This document shows, piece after piece, positions 1 to 9,137 of a DNA stretch of 64,000 nt. The DNA comes from an uncultured Prevotellaceae bacterium. Lineage in GTDB: Bacteria; Bacteroidota; Bacteroidia; Bacteroidales; Muribaculaceae. Under the pieces are notes generated by a model. That model worked only from the letters and a program-made list of their open reading frames with translations, was not told the DNA's origin and searched no databases. Numbering within the stretch: position 1 is the stretch's first letter; each line of letters starts with the position of its first letter. The stretch spans positions 124,001-188,000 of the forward strand of contig CAMJXD010000002.1 in assembly GCA_946409635.1 (NCBI GenBank), read 5' to 3'. Both the position numbers and the translations under genes were made by a program.

Positions 1-258
1 ATCAAGATAACCCACCAGCTCAGGTTGAAAAGCATTCCCGCCGACGTCATCGACACAGCCCTGACGGCTATCAACGAGGAGCAATACCGCGCCCGGCTCA
101 CCGAACTGCTCGGCGCCAAGTGGCGACAGGTGGGCAGCCGTGAGCCTCGGGCGGCATGGGCCGCGATGATGCGCTTTGCCGCATCACGCGGGTTTGAGGC
201 CCATCTGGCCAGCGAGTGTATCAAGCAAGTGACCCGCCTCGATGTGGACGACGATTAA
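1..258 (+). CDS. recX: Regulatory protein RecX, C-terminal part (5' truncated by window edge)
   Basis: Frame 1 is open from base 1 (IKITHQLRLKSIPADVIDTALTAINEEQYRARLTELLGAKW...); RecX-like three-helix C-terminus; overlaps comF start. Confidence 0.7.
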   Translation: MKITHQLRLKSIPADVIDTALTAINEEQYRARLTELLGAKWRQVGSREPRAAWAAMMRFAASRGFEAHLASECIKQVTRLDVDDD

Positions 259-952
259 ACACTGGTTGGGCGCAGCGGCCGACGTGGCCTTGCCACGCCT
301 GTGCCCCGTATGCGGCAAGCCGCTCGATGCCGACGAGACCTGGCTGTGCCGATTGTGCATGGCAGCATTGCCGCGCACCCGCTATGAGGACGTGACATTC
401 AACGCCATGGAGCAGCACTTTGCCGGCAAGGTGCCCATCGAGCGCGCAACGGCCTACTTCTTCTACGAGAAAGGGGCACCCTATGCAAGCATCCTTCACG
501 ACATCAAGTACCATAGCATGCCACGCATGGGCAGCTGGCTGGCCGCTCGTGCCGTCGACGACATGGCCACGAGCCGCTTCTTTGACGGCATCGAGGCCGT
601 GACGGCCGTCCCCCTGCATCGCAGCAAGCTGGCCAAGCGCGGCTACAACCAGAGCCTATACATCGCACGCGGCATCGCCGACAGGCTGGGCATCACCTGT
701 GTCGAGGCCCTGAAGGCCATTCGCCCCCACTCCACCCAGACCCACAAGGGAGCCCTGGACCGCTGGCTCAACATCCAGGGCAACTATGTCCTTAACGAGA
801 AAATGGCCACATCACTGGCCGGCAAACACGTCCTGCTGGTCGACGACGTCATCACCACCGGCTCAACGCTCACCGCCTGTGCAACCCAGCTGAAAAAAAT
901 CCCTGGCACAACGGTCTCACTCTTCACCCTGGCCGCCGCACGACTCGATTGA
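242..952 (+). CDS. comF: ComF family phosphoribosyltransferase
   Basis: N-terminal CPVCGKPL...CRLC zinc motif plus PRTase motif HVLLVDDVITTGSTL. Confidence 0.9.
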   Translation: MWTTIKHWLGAAADVALPRLCPVCGKPLDADETWLCRLCMAALPRTRYEDVTFNAMEQHFAGKVPIERATAYFFYEKGAPYASILHDIKYHSMPRMGSWLAARAVDDMATSRFFDGIEAVTAVPLHRSKLAKRGYNQSLYIARGIADRLGITCVEALKAIRPHSTQTHKGALDRWLNIQGNYVLNEKMATSLAGKHVLLVDDVITTGSTLTACATQLKKIPGTTVSLFTLAAARLD

Positions 953-1000
953 GCCTCCACTGCTCACACCCATCAGATACTCTTCCCCTATAAAAACATC

Positions 1001-1023
1001 AACGGCACCTTTTCGGTGCCGTC
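1001..1023. terminator. Bidirectional hairpin terminator between comF and rpoZ
   Basis: ACGGCACC-TTTTC-GGTGCCGT stem between convergent genes. Confidence 0.6.
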
Positions 1024-1035
1024 AACTGTATTTCC

Positions 1036-1368
1036 TTAAAATTCTTCTTTTTCCTTGGCCAGATTGCGATAGGCCAACTTATCTTCCAGATACTCCTGGG
1101 TAGCGATCAACGTGGGCTTGGGCAGCTTCTCGTAATACTTCGAAATCTCAATTTGCTCTCGGTTCTCGCTGATCTCCTCAAGGTTATCGTTCAGGGTCGC
1201 AAACTCCTGAAGTTTCTTCTCAAGATCAGACTTCATCTCGGCGGCAATCTGGTTGGCACGCTTGCTGATGATGCAAACGGTCTCATAGATGTTGCCCGTG
1301 GGCTCTGCCATCTTTATGATGTCATGAACGGTAGTGGTGAGTGGCGCGTTAGTCTTCTTGTAATCCAT
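1036..1368 (-). CDS. rpoZ: DNA-directed RNA polymerase omega subunit, Bacteroidetes type
   Basis: MDYKKTNAPLTTTVHDIIKMAEPTGNIYETVCIISKRANQIAAEMK. Confidence 0.8.
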   Translation of the reverse strand: MDYKKTNAPLTTTVHDIIKMAEPTGNIYETVCIISKRANQIAAEMKSDLEKKLQEFATLNDNLEEISENREQIEISKYYEKLPKPTLIATQEYLEDKLAYRNLAKEKEEF

Positions 1369-1417
1369 AATTGACTGCTGTAATTATTATAATGTGTTAT
1401 TATTCTCGGGTTTGACG

Positions 1418-2218
1418 TCAGTTGACGTGCTTGTTGGCTATCTTGAAGATGTTGTCGGCCTCCTTGCGCATCTTGCTCTCGGGAAAGTCGTTGATAAACG
1501 AGTAGTACTCGTCGATGACGGTGCGGAAGCGCTCGGCCTTCTTCTCCTCGACGCTCTCGACGGCCTCGCGGTAACGGGCACGCAGCACCAGCATCTCCAG
1601 GTCCTCTTTATACTTGCTATAAGGGTAGCTCTTGATGGCATTCTGGGCCGTAATCACCGCACTCTCATAGTTGTTACCCATATAATTGCCCAGGTTGTAG
1701 TAGAGCGTGGCGTTCTGCAGTTCCTTGAGGACGAGCTTATCCTGCAGCTCAAACACGGCACTCTGGGCTATCGACGCCTTGTCGCTCTTGGGATAGTAGT
1801 CCAGAAAAGCCTGCAACTCCTCCATCGCGCGTATCGTCTCGGTCTGGTCCAACTGTGGATCAGGCGAATCCAAATAGAAGCCATAGCCAGCATAGAAACG
1901 GGCCAGCTCGGCATATTGGCCGCGAGGATAACGCTGGTAATACTGCCTGAAGTAGGACCCCGAGCTGATGTAATCCTTGTTCTCGTAGTAGCTCAGTCCC
2001 AACAGATACAGCGACTCCTCGGCATGAGGTGTGCCGCGAAAGACGGGCACCAGCTCGGCTAGGATGGTGTAGGCCTGGGCATAACGCTTGTTCTCAAAGG
2101 CCTTCTTGGCATAGGCATACTTGTACTCAAGGTCACTACTTTTCATCACCTTGTTGTACTCACCACAACCTGCTAGCACACAGGCCACTGCCAGTATTAT
2201 CGTCAATCTCCTGATCAT
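1418..2218 (-). CDS. bamD: Outer membrane protein assembly factor BamD
   Basis: Lipoprotein signal (LAGCGEYNK), TPR-like YxxA repeats, conserved rpoZ-bamD neighbourhood. Confidence 0.85.
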   Translation of the reverse strand: MIRRLTIILAVACVLAGCGEYNKVMKSSDLEYKYAYAKKAFENKRYAQAYTILAELVPVFRGTPHAEESLYLLGLSYYENKDYISSGSYFRQYYQRYPRGQYAELARFYAGYGFYLDSPDPQLDQTETIRAMEELQAFLDYYPKSDKASIAQSAVFELQDKLVLKELQNATLYYNLGNYMGNNYESAVITAQNAIKSYPYSKYKEDLEMLVLRARYREAVESVEEKKAERFRTVIDEYYSFINDFPESKMRKEADNIFKIANKHVN

Positions 2219-2413
2219 TGAAAAGGTCGTTTTTGCGCATTTTAGCCTGCAAAATTACTACTTTTTTATAAGCTGTGCAAGTCCCGAAGGCCATTAACAG
2301 ATTTATTTCGCAAAATTTAACGCATCCCGACTTGAAAATCTTCAATTCCTGTCTCCCGATTGGAGAATTTGTAGTAAATTTGTGGGATTAATCGACTTTA
2401 AAACTATAGCTAT

Positions 2414-2869
2414 ATGATGAAGATTGGAGATAAGATTCCCGAATTCCTGGGACTGGACCAGGATGGCAACGAGGTGAAGGCCAGCGACTTTGCCGGCAAG
2501 AAACTCATCATCTATTTTTACCCTAAGGACAACACTCCCGGCTGCACCGCCGAGGCCTGCAGCCTGGCCGATGGCTATGGCGCTCTCAAGCGCGCGGGAT
2601 TTGCCCTGCTGGGCGTGAGCAAGGACAGCGCCGAGAGCCACCGCAAGTTTGCCGAGAAGCACAGCCTCCCCTTCCCCTTGATTGCCGACGTGGACACCAG
2701 CCTGAACCAGGCCTTCGGCGTCTGGCGTGAGAAGAAGATGGCCGGCCGCACCTACATGGGCACCGTCCGCACCACCTTCGTCATCGATGAGCAGGGCATC
2801 GTCAGGCACATCATTGACAAGGTGAAGACCAAGGATAGCGCCAACCAGATTCTACAACTCGACATCTAA
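2414..2869 (+). CDS. bcp: Thioredoxin-dependent peroxiredoxin (Bcp/PrxQ)
   Basis: KLIIYFYPKDNTPGCTAEACSLAD peroxidatic Cys motif. Confidence 0.93.
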   Translation: MMKIGDKIPEFLGLDQDGNEVKASDFAGKKLIIYFYPKDNTPGCTAEACSLADGYGALKRAGFALLGVSKDSAESHRKFAEKHSLPFPLIADVDTSLNQAFGVWREKKMAGRTYMGTVRTTFVIDEQGIVRHIIDKVKTKDSANQILQLDI

Positions 2870-2900
2870 CCAACACCCTAAGAACCAATACTATACGACA

Positions 2901-5069
2901 ATGAATAAATTGCTTTTAACTCTTGCGACCCTACTTCTCTCACTCTCTGCGGGAGCGCTCACGCTCGAGGAATGCGTCTTGCGCGGCAACTCACCGCGAG
3001 GCATCGGCGCCATGCAGCCCGCCAAGAACGACGGGCGCTATTTCTACCGTCTGAGCGACGACGGCAACGCCATCAACCGCATCAGCTACGCTAAGGGCGA
3101 CGAGAGCGTCCTGCTCGACACCAGCGGCGAGATGGTTACGGGATGGGACGACTTTGCAGTCACGGCCGACGGTGCCTACGTCTTGCTCTGGAACAACACG
3201 AAGGAAATCTACCGCTACAGCTTCAGCGCCGATTACTATGTCTATGACCTGAAAAACAAGACGATGAAGGCCCTGAGCGATGGCGGCGGTGAGGAGATCG
3301 CCACCCTCTCGCCCGACGGCAAGCGCGTGGCCTACGTCAAGGACAACAACGTGTACGTGCGCAACCTGGTGGACGGCACGACTGTCCAGGTGACCCGCGA
3401 CGGCAAGAAGAACAACATCATCTACGGCGTGCCCGACTGGGTCTATCAGGAGGAGCTGGGCATGCTCAACACGCTCAACTGGTCGAGCGACAGCCGCTCG
3501 CTGGCCTTCCTGCGCTGGGACGAGAGCCAGGTCAAGATGGCGTCGATGGTCATCTATCAGGGCACCTGCAACCCCAAGGACGAGTATGCGCTCTATCCCG
3601 GCCGATACGACTTCAAGTATCCCGTGGCCGGCGAGAAGAACTCAGTCGTCAGCGTCCACTGCTATGACGTTATCGACGGCTCGCTCAAGCAACTCAACGT
3701 GCCCCTGGACGAGGAAGATTACGTGTGCCACATCACCTTCAGCCCCGACCCCCAGAGGCTCATGATCCAGCGTCTGAACCGCCACCAGAACGACCTGCGC
3801 ATCTATGCCGTCAACCCGCTGACCGGCGACTGCCGCCAGGTCTATCATGAGACCAGCGACACCTGGGTCGATGCCGAGACCAGCCAGCAGGTGCAGTACG
3901 AGAAGGACTTCTTTGTCATTCCCAGTGAGCGCTCAGGCTACATGCAGCTCTATCAATATGACCTCCAGGGCAACCTGATGCGCCAGTTGACCAACGACAA
4001 TAACAAAATCATCTCGCAATTCTACGGCTACGACAAGGCCACCAAGCGCTTCTACTACCAAGCCTCGTGCGGACCGCTCAACCGCGTTGTGGAGTGCGTT
4101 GACGCCAAGGGCAAGGTGACACGCCTGGCCCCGTCGACAGTCGACGGCCAGGGAACTGCATCGGCCATCTTTAACGGCGACTTCAGTTACTACGTCGGTC
4201 GTTACAGCGATGCCGGCACGCCCGACCAGTATCGCATCTACGACCGCAAGGGACGCCGCGTGCGCGACCTGCAGCTCAACGAGGAGTATGCCCGTCGATA
4301 CACGGCAGTTGATGTGCCCAAGAAGGAGTTCTTCACCATGGAGCACGACGGCTACACGCTCAACGGCTACATGATCAAGCCCGTTGATTTTGACCCCAAC
4401 AAGAAGTATCCCGTCATCATGGAGCACTACAACGGCCCAGGCTCACAGGAGGTGCTCAACAAGTGGCGCATGGGCTGGGAACAGTATTTCGCCACTCAGG
4501 GCTACATCGTTGTCGAGGTGGACAGCCGCGGCACAGGATTCAGGGGTAAGGAGTTTGAGTCGGTGACTTACCTGAATCTGGGCAAATATGAGACCGAGGA
4601 TGCCGTGGCAGCCGCCCACTACATGGCCAGCCAGCCCTGGGTCGACGCCGACCACATCGGCATCATGGGTTGGAGCTACGGAGGTTTCCAGACGCTCATG
4701 GCCATGAGCGAACCCGGCAGCAACTATGCCTGCGGCGTGAGCATCGCTCCGGTGACCACCTGGCGCTTCTATGACAGCATCTACACCGAGCGCTACATGC
4801 GCACGCCCCAGGAGAACCCCGAGGGCTACAGCAACTTCCCGCTCAACCGCGCCGAGAACCTCAACGGCCGCGTGCTCATCATGTTTGGCAGCGCCGATGA
4901 TAACGTGCACATCGTCAACTCGATGCAGTATGTCTCCAAGCTGGTTGACATGAATCGCACCTGCGACATGATGGTCTTCCCCAACATGAACCACAGCATC
5001 CGCGACTGCTCGGCCCGCTACGTCGTCTACAAGCGAGCCCTCGAGTTCTACGACCACTACCTCAAGTAA
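2901..5069 (+). CDS. S9 family peptidase, DPP4-type
   Basis: Signal peptide, DPPIV N-terminal propeller, GWSYGG nucleophile elbow, C-terminal NMNHSI. Confidence 0.9.
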   Translation: MNKLLLTLATLLLSLSAGALTLEECVLRGNSPRGIGAMQPAKNDGRYFYRLSDDGNAINRISYAKGDESVLLDTSGEMVTGWDDFAVTADGAYVLLWNNTKEIYRYSFSADYYVYDLKNKTMKALSDGGGEEIATLSPDGKRVAYVKDNNVYVRNLVDGTTVQVTRDGKKNNIIYGVPDWVYQEELGMLNTLNWSSDSRSLAFLRWDESQVKMASMVIYQGTCNPKDEYALYPGRYDFKYPVAGEKNSVVSVHCYDVIDGSLKQLNVPLDEEDYVCHITFSPDPQRLMIQRLNRHQNDLRIYAVNPLTGDCRQVYHETSDTWVDAETSQQVQYEKDFFVIPSERSGYMQLYQYDLQGNLMRQLTNDNNKIISQFYGYDKATKRFYYQASCGPLNRVVECVDAKGKVTRLAPSTVDGQGTASAIFNGDFSYYVGRYSDAGTPDQYRIYDRKGRRVRDLQLNEEYARRYTAVDVPKKEFFTMEHDGYTLNGYMIKPVDFDPNKKYPVIMEHYNGPGSQEVLNKWRMGWEQYFATQGYIVVEVDSRGTGFRGKEFESVTYLNLGKYETEDAVAAAHYMASQPWVDADHIGIMGWSYGGFQTLMAMSEPGSNYACGVSIAPVTTWRFYDSIYTERYMRTPQENPEGYSNFPLNRAENLNGRVLIMFGSADDNVHIVNSMQYVSKLVDMNRTCDMMVFPNMNHSIRDCSARYVVYKRALEFYDHYLK

Positions 5070-5079
5070 CCGACCTATC

Positions 5080-5151
5080 AGAAGACAAGAAAGACAACAA
5101 AGACAATTATTTATTTAATACTTTTTGTCCTTCTTGTCTTTCTTGTCTTCT
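5080..5151. terminator. Long imperfect hairpin between DPP4 and miaA
   Basis: AGAAGACAAGAAAGACAA ... TTGTCTTTCTTGTCTTCT, 18-bp perfect inverted repeat. Confidence 0.55.
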
Positions 5152-5175
5152 AAACAATTCACATAATTAAGTAGT

Positions 5176-6117
5176 ATGGACTATCGTGATGTTTTCTTTG
5201 TGGTGACGGGACCGACGGCGACGGGCAAGACGGCACGGGCCGTGCATCTGGCCAAGGCCATTGGCGGCGAAATCATCAGCGCCGACTCGCGCCAGATCTA
5301 CCGCGGCATGGATATCGGCACGGGCAAGGACCTGGCCGAGTATGACGGTGTACCCTATCACCTCATCGACATCCGCCCAGCCGGCTACCGATACAGCCTC
5401 TACGAGTTTCTTGAGGACTTTGAGCGAGCCTACGATGACATCCGCGGGCGGGGCAAGCCCGTCATCATGTGCGGTGGCACGGGGATGTATGTCGAGACCG
5501 TCGTCAAGGGCATCAAGTTGCCGCCAGTACCCCGCAACGAGCAACTGCGGGACGAGCTGGCTGGCAAGTCGCTCGAGGAACTCACCGCCCTGCTCAAGAC
5601 GATGAAGACCCTGCGCAACAACAGCGACATCGACACCGTAGCACGCGCCACACGTGCCATCGAGATCTGCTGCTACTATGAGCAGCACCCCGAGTTGAAA
5701 GCGCTCACCGAGCCCCACCCCATGGCCAACGCCCTGGTCATCGGCGTCGAGGTGGACCGTGACACGCGGCGCGAGCGCATCAGCCGCCGCCTGCGAGCCC
5801 GTCTGGACGAGGGCATGGTCGACGAGGTGCGCCGCCTGATCGACGAGGGCATCGCCCCCGATGACCTCATCTATTACGGGCTGGAATACAAATTCGTCAC
5901 CCAATACGTCATCGGCCAGCTAACCGAGGAAGAGATGTTCCGCCAACTCGAAATCGCCATTCACCAGTTTGCCAAGCGCCAGATGACCTGGTTCCGCGGC
6001 ATGGAGAAACGCGGCACCCCCATCCACTGGCTCTCCAGCACCCTCCCCCCCGACGACTTCACCACCCAGGTCCTCGCCCTCGCCAATTCCCTATCAGACA
6101 ACCTCAACAACAGCTAA
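5176..6117 (+). CDS. miaA: tRNA dimethylallyltransferase
   Basis: VTGPTATGKTARAVHLAK P-loop; SADSRQIYRGMDIGTGK. Confidence 0.95.
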   Translation: MDYRDVFFVVTGPTATGKTARAVHLAKAIGGEIISADSRQIYRGMDIGTGKDLAEYDGVPYHLIDIRPAGYRYSLYEFLEDFERAYDDIRGRGKPVIMCGGTGMYVETVVKGIKLPPVPRNEQLRDELAGKSLEELTALLKTMKTLRNNSDIDTVARATRAIEICCYYEQHPELKALTEPHPMANALVIGVEVDRDTRRERISRRLRARLDEGMVDEVRRLIDEGIAPDDLIYYGLEYKFVTQYVIGQLTEEEMFRQLEIAIHQFAKRQMTWFRGMEKRGTPIHWLSSTLPPDDFTTQVLALANSLSDNLNNS

Positions 6118-6147
6118 TCAAACAACCTCAACATTTCATTAAAAAAC

Positions 6148-6178
6148 TTGCTTATAAAACAAATTTGATGTAACTTTG
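6148..6178 (+). promoter_or_regulatory. Bacteroidetes primary-sigma promoter of the 6S-like RNA
   Basis: TTG (6148-6150) - N20 - TAACTTTG (6171-6178). Confidence 0.6.
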
Positions 6179-6182
6179 CATT

Positions 6183-6362
6183 GTGTTCCTTTGAACACGA
6201 CATTTGATGCTCAAATTCTCTGCCGAACTGCAACCTCGAAATGAGATTTCAAAGAGCAAACTTAAATCCAAGAGCGTGCGCTACAAGCGTAGGCTTTACC
6301 ATTGGATTTAAGGGTTGTTGCAGACCTGGCAGAGAGAATGGAAGAGGTCTGCGCTTTCTATT
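6183..6362 (+). ncRNA. ssrS: 6S RNA / Bacteroidales-1-like structured RNA candidate
   Basis: Nested helices: ATTCTCTGCC(6215)/GGCAGAGAGAAT(6328) closing stem with bulge, GCAACC/GGTTGTTGC, CTTAAATCCA(6261)/TGGATTTAAG(6303) perfect 10 bp, apical hairpin; 5' hairpin GTGTTC-CTTT-GAACAC; own promoter; no ORF. Confidence 0.6.
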
Positions 6363-6421
6363 AAAGATTTGTGCTGACTCATAGATATGATATTTGTTTA
6401 ATCTTTAATAGTTTTATCATC

Positions 6422-6853
6422 ATGAAACAAGTTCTTTCAATTTTTATTCTGATGTTATCAGTAATAACATCACTGCCCTTATCAGCACAGAAGTATAATC
6501 GAGACATTGATGTCTCTATTCCTCTCGCTCAGAACAACATTTACATCACGGTGCCACGTCCAACAGTTGGAATAGTTGGTATTAACCAAGTGTCTTTCGG
6601 GAATTCTCCAATCACAAAGATTGATGACGAAATTTATGAAAAATTCAATGGTTTTGGTGGTTTTTTCCGCTCTAATGGTAAATACACTATCATTTTGAAA
6701 ATAAAAGAGCAAAATGAATATGGTAAGATGTACATCTCCAGTCAAAAAGCAATTGGTACAATTGATCCGGAGTGGGTTAAAAAGTTTGAATCAAAGGAAT
6801 ACTTTCGAGGAAAAGTCTCAGATATTGTAATCAATGTAATTTGGGACATGTAA
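6422..6853 (+). CDS. Hypothetical secreted protein
   Basis: Signal peptide MKQVLSIFILMLSVITSLPLSAQ; AT-rich; no recognised domain. Confidence 0.55.
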   Translation: MKQVLSIFILMLSVITSLPLSAQKYNRDIDVSIPLAQNNIYITVPRPTVGIVGINQVSFGNSPITKIDDEIYEKFNGFGGFFRSNGKYTIILKIKEQNEYGKMYISSQKAIGTIDPEWVKKFESKEYFRGKVSDIVINVIWDM

Positions 6854-6897
6854 AAACAAATGCATATATTATTTTTAATGAGAGAATCCGCATAACA

Positions 6898-7293
6898 ATG
6901 AAAAAAATATTCTTTATTATCGTAATTCTTATTTCGTCCTTGGCTTTGTTCTCGGCAGAAGCCAGGTCGCCATATAAGACATACACTATTCATGCAACAT
7001 CATATGAAGATGGAGGAAAAACCTATTTTTATCCAGCTTCATTCATTGTTGAACTCAATCAGAACAAGTTGACGGTGCACGGCACCATTGATGGTTCTAA
7101 AACATTTACCATCAAGTATCTCGGGACTACAACTCTAAAGAAATGGGGCACCAAAGTATTTCACAAGTTCTATTTCGTTTACAAAGATATCTATCTCTAT
7201 GTAAGCGATCAGAAAATCATGAGATACCCTGATAAAAATTCAGGCCTTTATTATATAGTGATCCTTGACGGTGAAATTGAGATAGCCAGCTAA
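6898..7293 (+). CDS. Hypothetical secreted protein
   Basis: Signal peptide MKKIFFIIVILISSLALFSAEA; no recognised domain. Confidence 0.55.
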   Translation: MKKIFFIIVILISSLALFSAEARSPYKTYTIHATSYEDGGKTYFYPASFIVELNQNKLTVHGTIDGSKTFTIKYLGTTTLKKWGTKVFHKFYFVYKDIYLYVSDQKIMRYPDKNSGLYYIVILDGEIEIAS

Positions 7294-7346
7294 GAAGCCC
7301 CCTGCTTAAGCTGGTACAATGCTAATCATTTTTTCTTCAACCAACC

Positions 7347-7384
7347 AATACAGCTCAAAAAGTTGCGTATTATTGAGCTGTATT
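7347..7384. terminator. Hairpin terminator
   Basis: AATACAGCTCAA ... TTGAGCTGTATT perfect 12-bp stem, followed by T-rich tract. Confidence 0.65.
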
Positions 7385-7400
7385 GAGTTTTTTCTAAGTA

Positions 7401-7616
7401 ATGGCTTATATGACAAGGCTCAATGTAAAAAGAGGCTGTTTCCTCGCATCATTATCCCAGGAACAAGAGAGCATTCTCTCATCACGACTGAAGGGAAAAA
7501 CAGCGGCCCTCTCCATCTACGGCATCGAAATCAGCAAGACAACTTCATCCTATGCCGATTTTTGTGCTCAAATGAAAGAACGGGAGGCCACATTCATTGA
7601 ATCTTTGAAACTATAG
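7401..7616 (+). CDS. Small hypothetical protein (71 aa), possibly a remnant
   Basis: Open frame only; sits between a terminator and convergent AbiEii. Confidence 0.3.
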   Translation: MAYMTRLNVKRGCFLASLSQEQESILSSRLKGKTAALSIYGIEISKTTSSYADFCAQMKEREATFIESLKL

Positions 7617-7637
7617 TCCCTTTGGTAGCTCTTGCTA

Positions 7638-8426
7638 TTATTGGCACAGGGCGGGAAGGATGTTGGGGAAGAGGAGGATTTTGTCGGCCTGACGATCGTC
7701 GACGACCAGGTGGACAAAGTCTTGACGCTTGAGTTGCAAGTCTGTACGGGCGAGCACATTTTCAAGGGCGGACTTGAGTTCTGCGCCATTGGCAATCCCG
7801 CACCTCTCACGCAAAAAGTTGAGATTGGGTTGAGTGATCGAGGACAGAAAAATCAGGTCGTAGAAGTCACGTCCTTTGCCTCGACTCAGCAACGCAGCAA
7901 TCTTCATGGAGCAAATGATGTCGGCTGGCGCACATCGCAGCAGGAAAGTAAAACCCAGTTTGTTGATGGTGACAATCTGCGGTTCATAATCAATGCCTTG
8001 ATCTTGCGTCTCGATTTTCACCAGTAGGCGCTCATCACGGTGTCCCGAAAGATTTAAATCAAACAGTAATTCCGGGAAATAGATGTTACGGCGGAAAGCA
8101 GTAAGCCGCGGATTATACTTGTCGCGTGCCACTGCATTGACGCCATTGCGCAGAAGGTGGGTTATCACATCATCGGTCATCGTCATGAAATCCTCTTGGG
8201 TCAACTGCTTGCAATCAAAGTCCAGATCCTCGGAGAAACGGTCTATACCATAGACATGGCGCAAACAGGTGCCACCAATAAATGTTAATAGCGTAGCATA
8301 ATTGGTGCTCTGGATGTAGTCGAGGATAAGCAACTGCAGATACTCCTTCAACATAAGTCGGTCAAAACGTGGATTCTGGCTGAAAGTTGAGGGATAGAAA
8401 TTGCGTATGTATTGCAGGTCAATCAT
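7638..8426 (-). CDS. Nucleotidyl transferase AbiEii/AbiGii toxin family protein
   Basis: FIGGTCLRHVYGIDRFSEDLDFDCK nucleotidyltransferase motif; overlaps AbiEi-like gene. Confidence 0.9.
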   Translation of the reverse strand: MIDLQYIRNFYPSTFSQNPRFDRLMLKEYLQLLILDYIQSTNYATLLTFIGGTCLRHVYGIDRFSEDLDFDCKQLTQEDFMTMTDDVITHLLRNGVNAVARDKYNPRLTAFRRNIYFPELLFDLNLSGHRDERLLVKIETQDQGIDYEPQIVTINKLGFTFLLRCAPADIICSMKIAALLSRGKGRDFYDLIFLSSITQPNLNFLRERCGIANGAELKSALENVLARTDLQLKRQDFVHLVVDDRQADKILLFPNILPALCQ

Positions 8427-9039
8427 TGTGATAAACTTTTTGTAATAGGTTGAAACGAACGCTCAACGCTTGGCTGTCAAAACGTTCAAGAAATAGTCGA
8501 GATTGCCCCCAGTCAAACTCATCGGTCATGTAATCCTCGTCAAGCCTCAATTGCAACATGTCGTCCTCTGTCTTGAGACTTGGCGTGAGATATAACAGAT
8601 CAAGCAAAGCCTTCTCGGGTAGAGCAATTAGCACTTTGCGCTGGCTAATGGAATCAATCATGTGGAATCCCCAGAACAATTCAGGCTTGATGTGACGATA
8701 ATCAAATGTTCCCATCTCATTGCTGAACGAAGCGGTCTTGAGCGTCGTCACACTGGTGGTATGTGCAATAAATTCAGGAATCATCCCATAATAAGCAAGA
8801 GCCGTGTACAGGCTGATGTAAGAAGGCTTATACATGAGATTGGCTGCAATCTGGTCGGTTCCAGGCAATGCCATCCATTCCTTAAAAGCATATAGACCTC
8901 TCTTGAGTTGAACAATATACTTACTTGAAACCCACCGGGTTAGTGCTGTACGGTCGAAGTCTGGTTGCACCATCCTCACTTGGTTGACATCAAAGCAACC
9001 AAGATCTGAAAAAGCCCTATAAAAGTCAACATACTTCAT
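8419..9039 (-). CDS. AbiEi-like antitoxin (type IV toxin-antitoxin)
   Basis: N-terminal wHTH (YVDFYRAFSDLGCFDVNQV...) then YKPSYISLYTALAYYGMIPE...PEKALLDLLY; 8-nt overlap with AbiEii. Confidence 0.85.
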   Translation of the reverse strand: MKYVDFYRAFSDLGCFDVNQVRMVQPDFDRTALTRWVSSKYIVQLKRGLYAFKEWMALPGTDQIAANLMYKPSYISLYTALAYYGMIPEFIAHTTSVTTLKTASFSNEMGTFDYRHIKPELFWGFHMIDSISQRKVLIALPEKALLDLLYLTPSLKTEDDMLQLRLDEDYMTDEFDWGQSRLFLERFDSQALSVRFNLLQKVYHND

Positions 9040-9046
9040 GATTTTA

Positions 9047-9082
9047 TTTCTGAAACGATGCAAAAATACATCATTTCAGAAA
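9047..9082 (-). promoter_or_regulatory. Predicted AbiEi autoregulatory operator overlapping the -7 element
   Basis: Inverted repeat TTTCTGAAACGATG-N8-CATCATTTCAGAAA (14-bp arms, 1 mismatch) directly upstream of start codon; contains TATTTTTG on minus strand. Confidence 0.6.
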
Positions 9083-9137
9083 CAAAACAAAGAATAGTGG
9101 AAATTTTTTGATTAAAATTTAATGATGATGGAGGGGG

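Noticed and set aside
8281-8310. Minus-strand TGGCACCTGTTTGC sigma-54-like string in AbiEii
   Set aside because: Inside coding sequence and GG-GC spacing is 9 not 10
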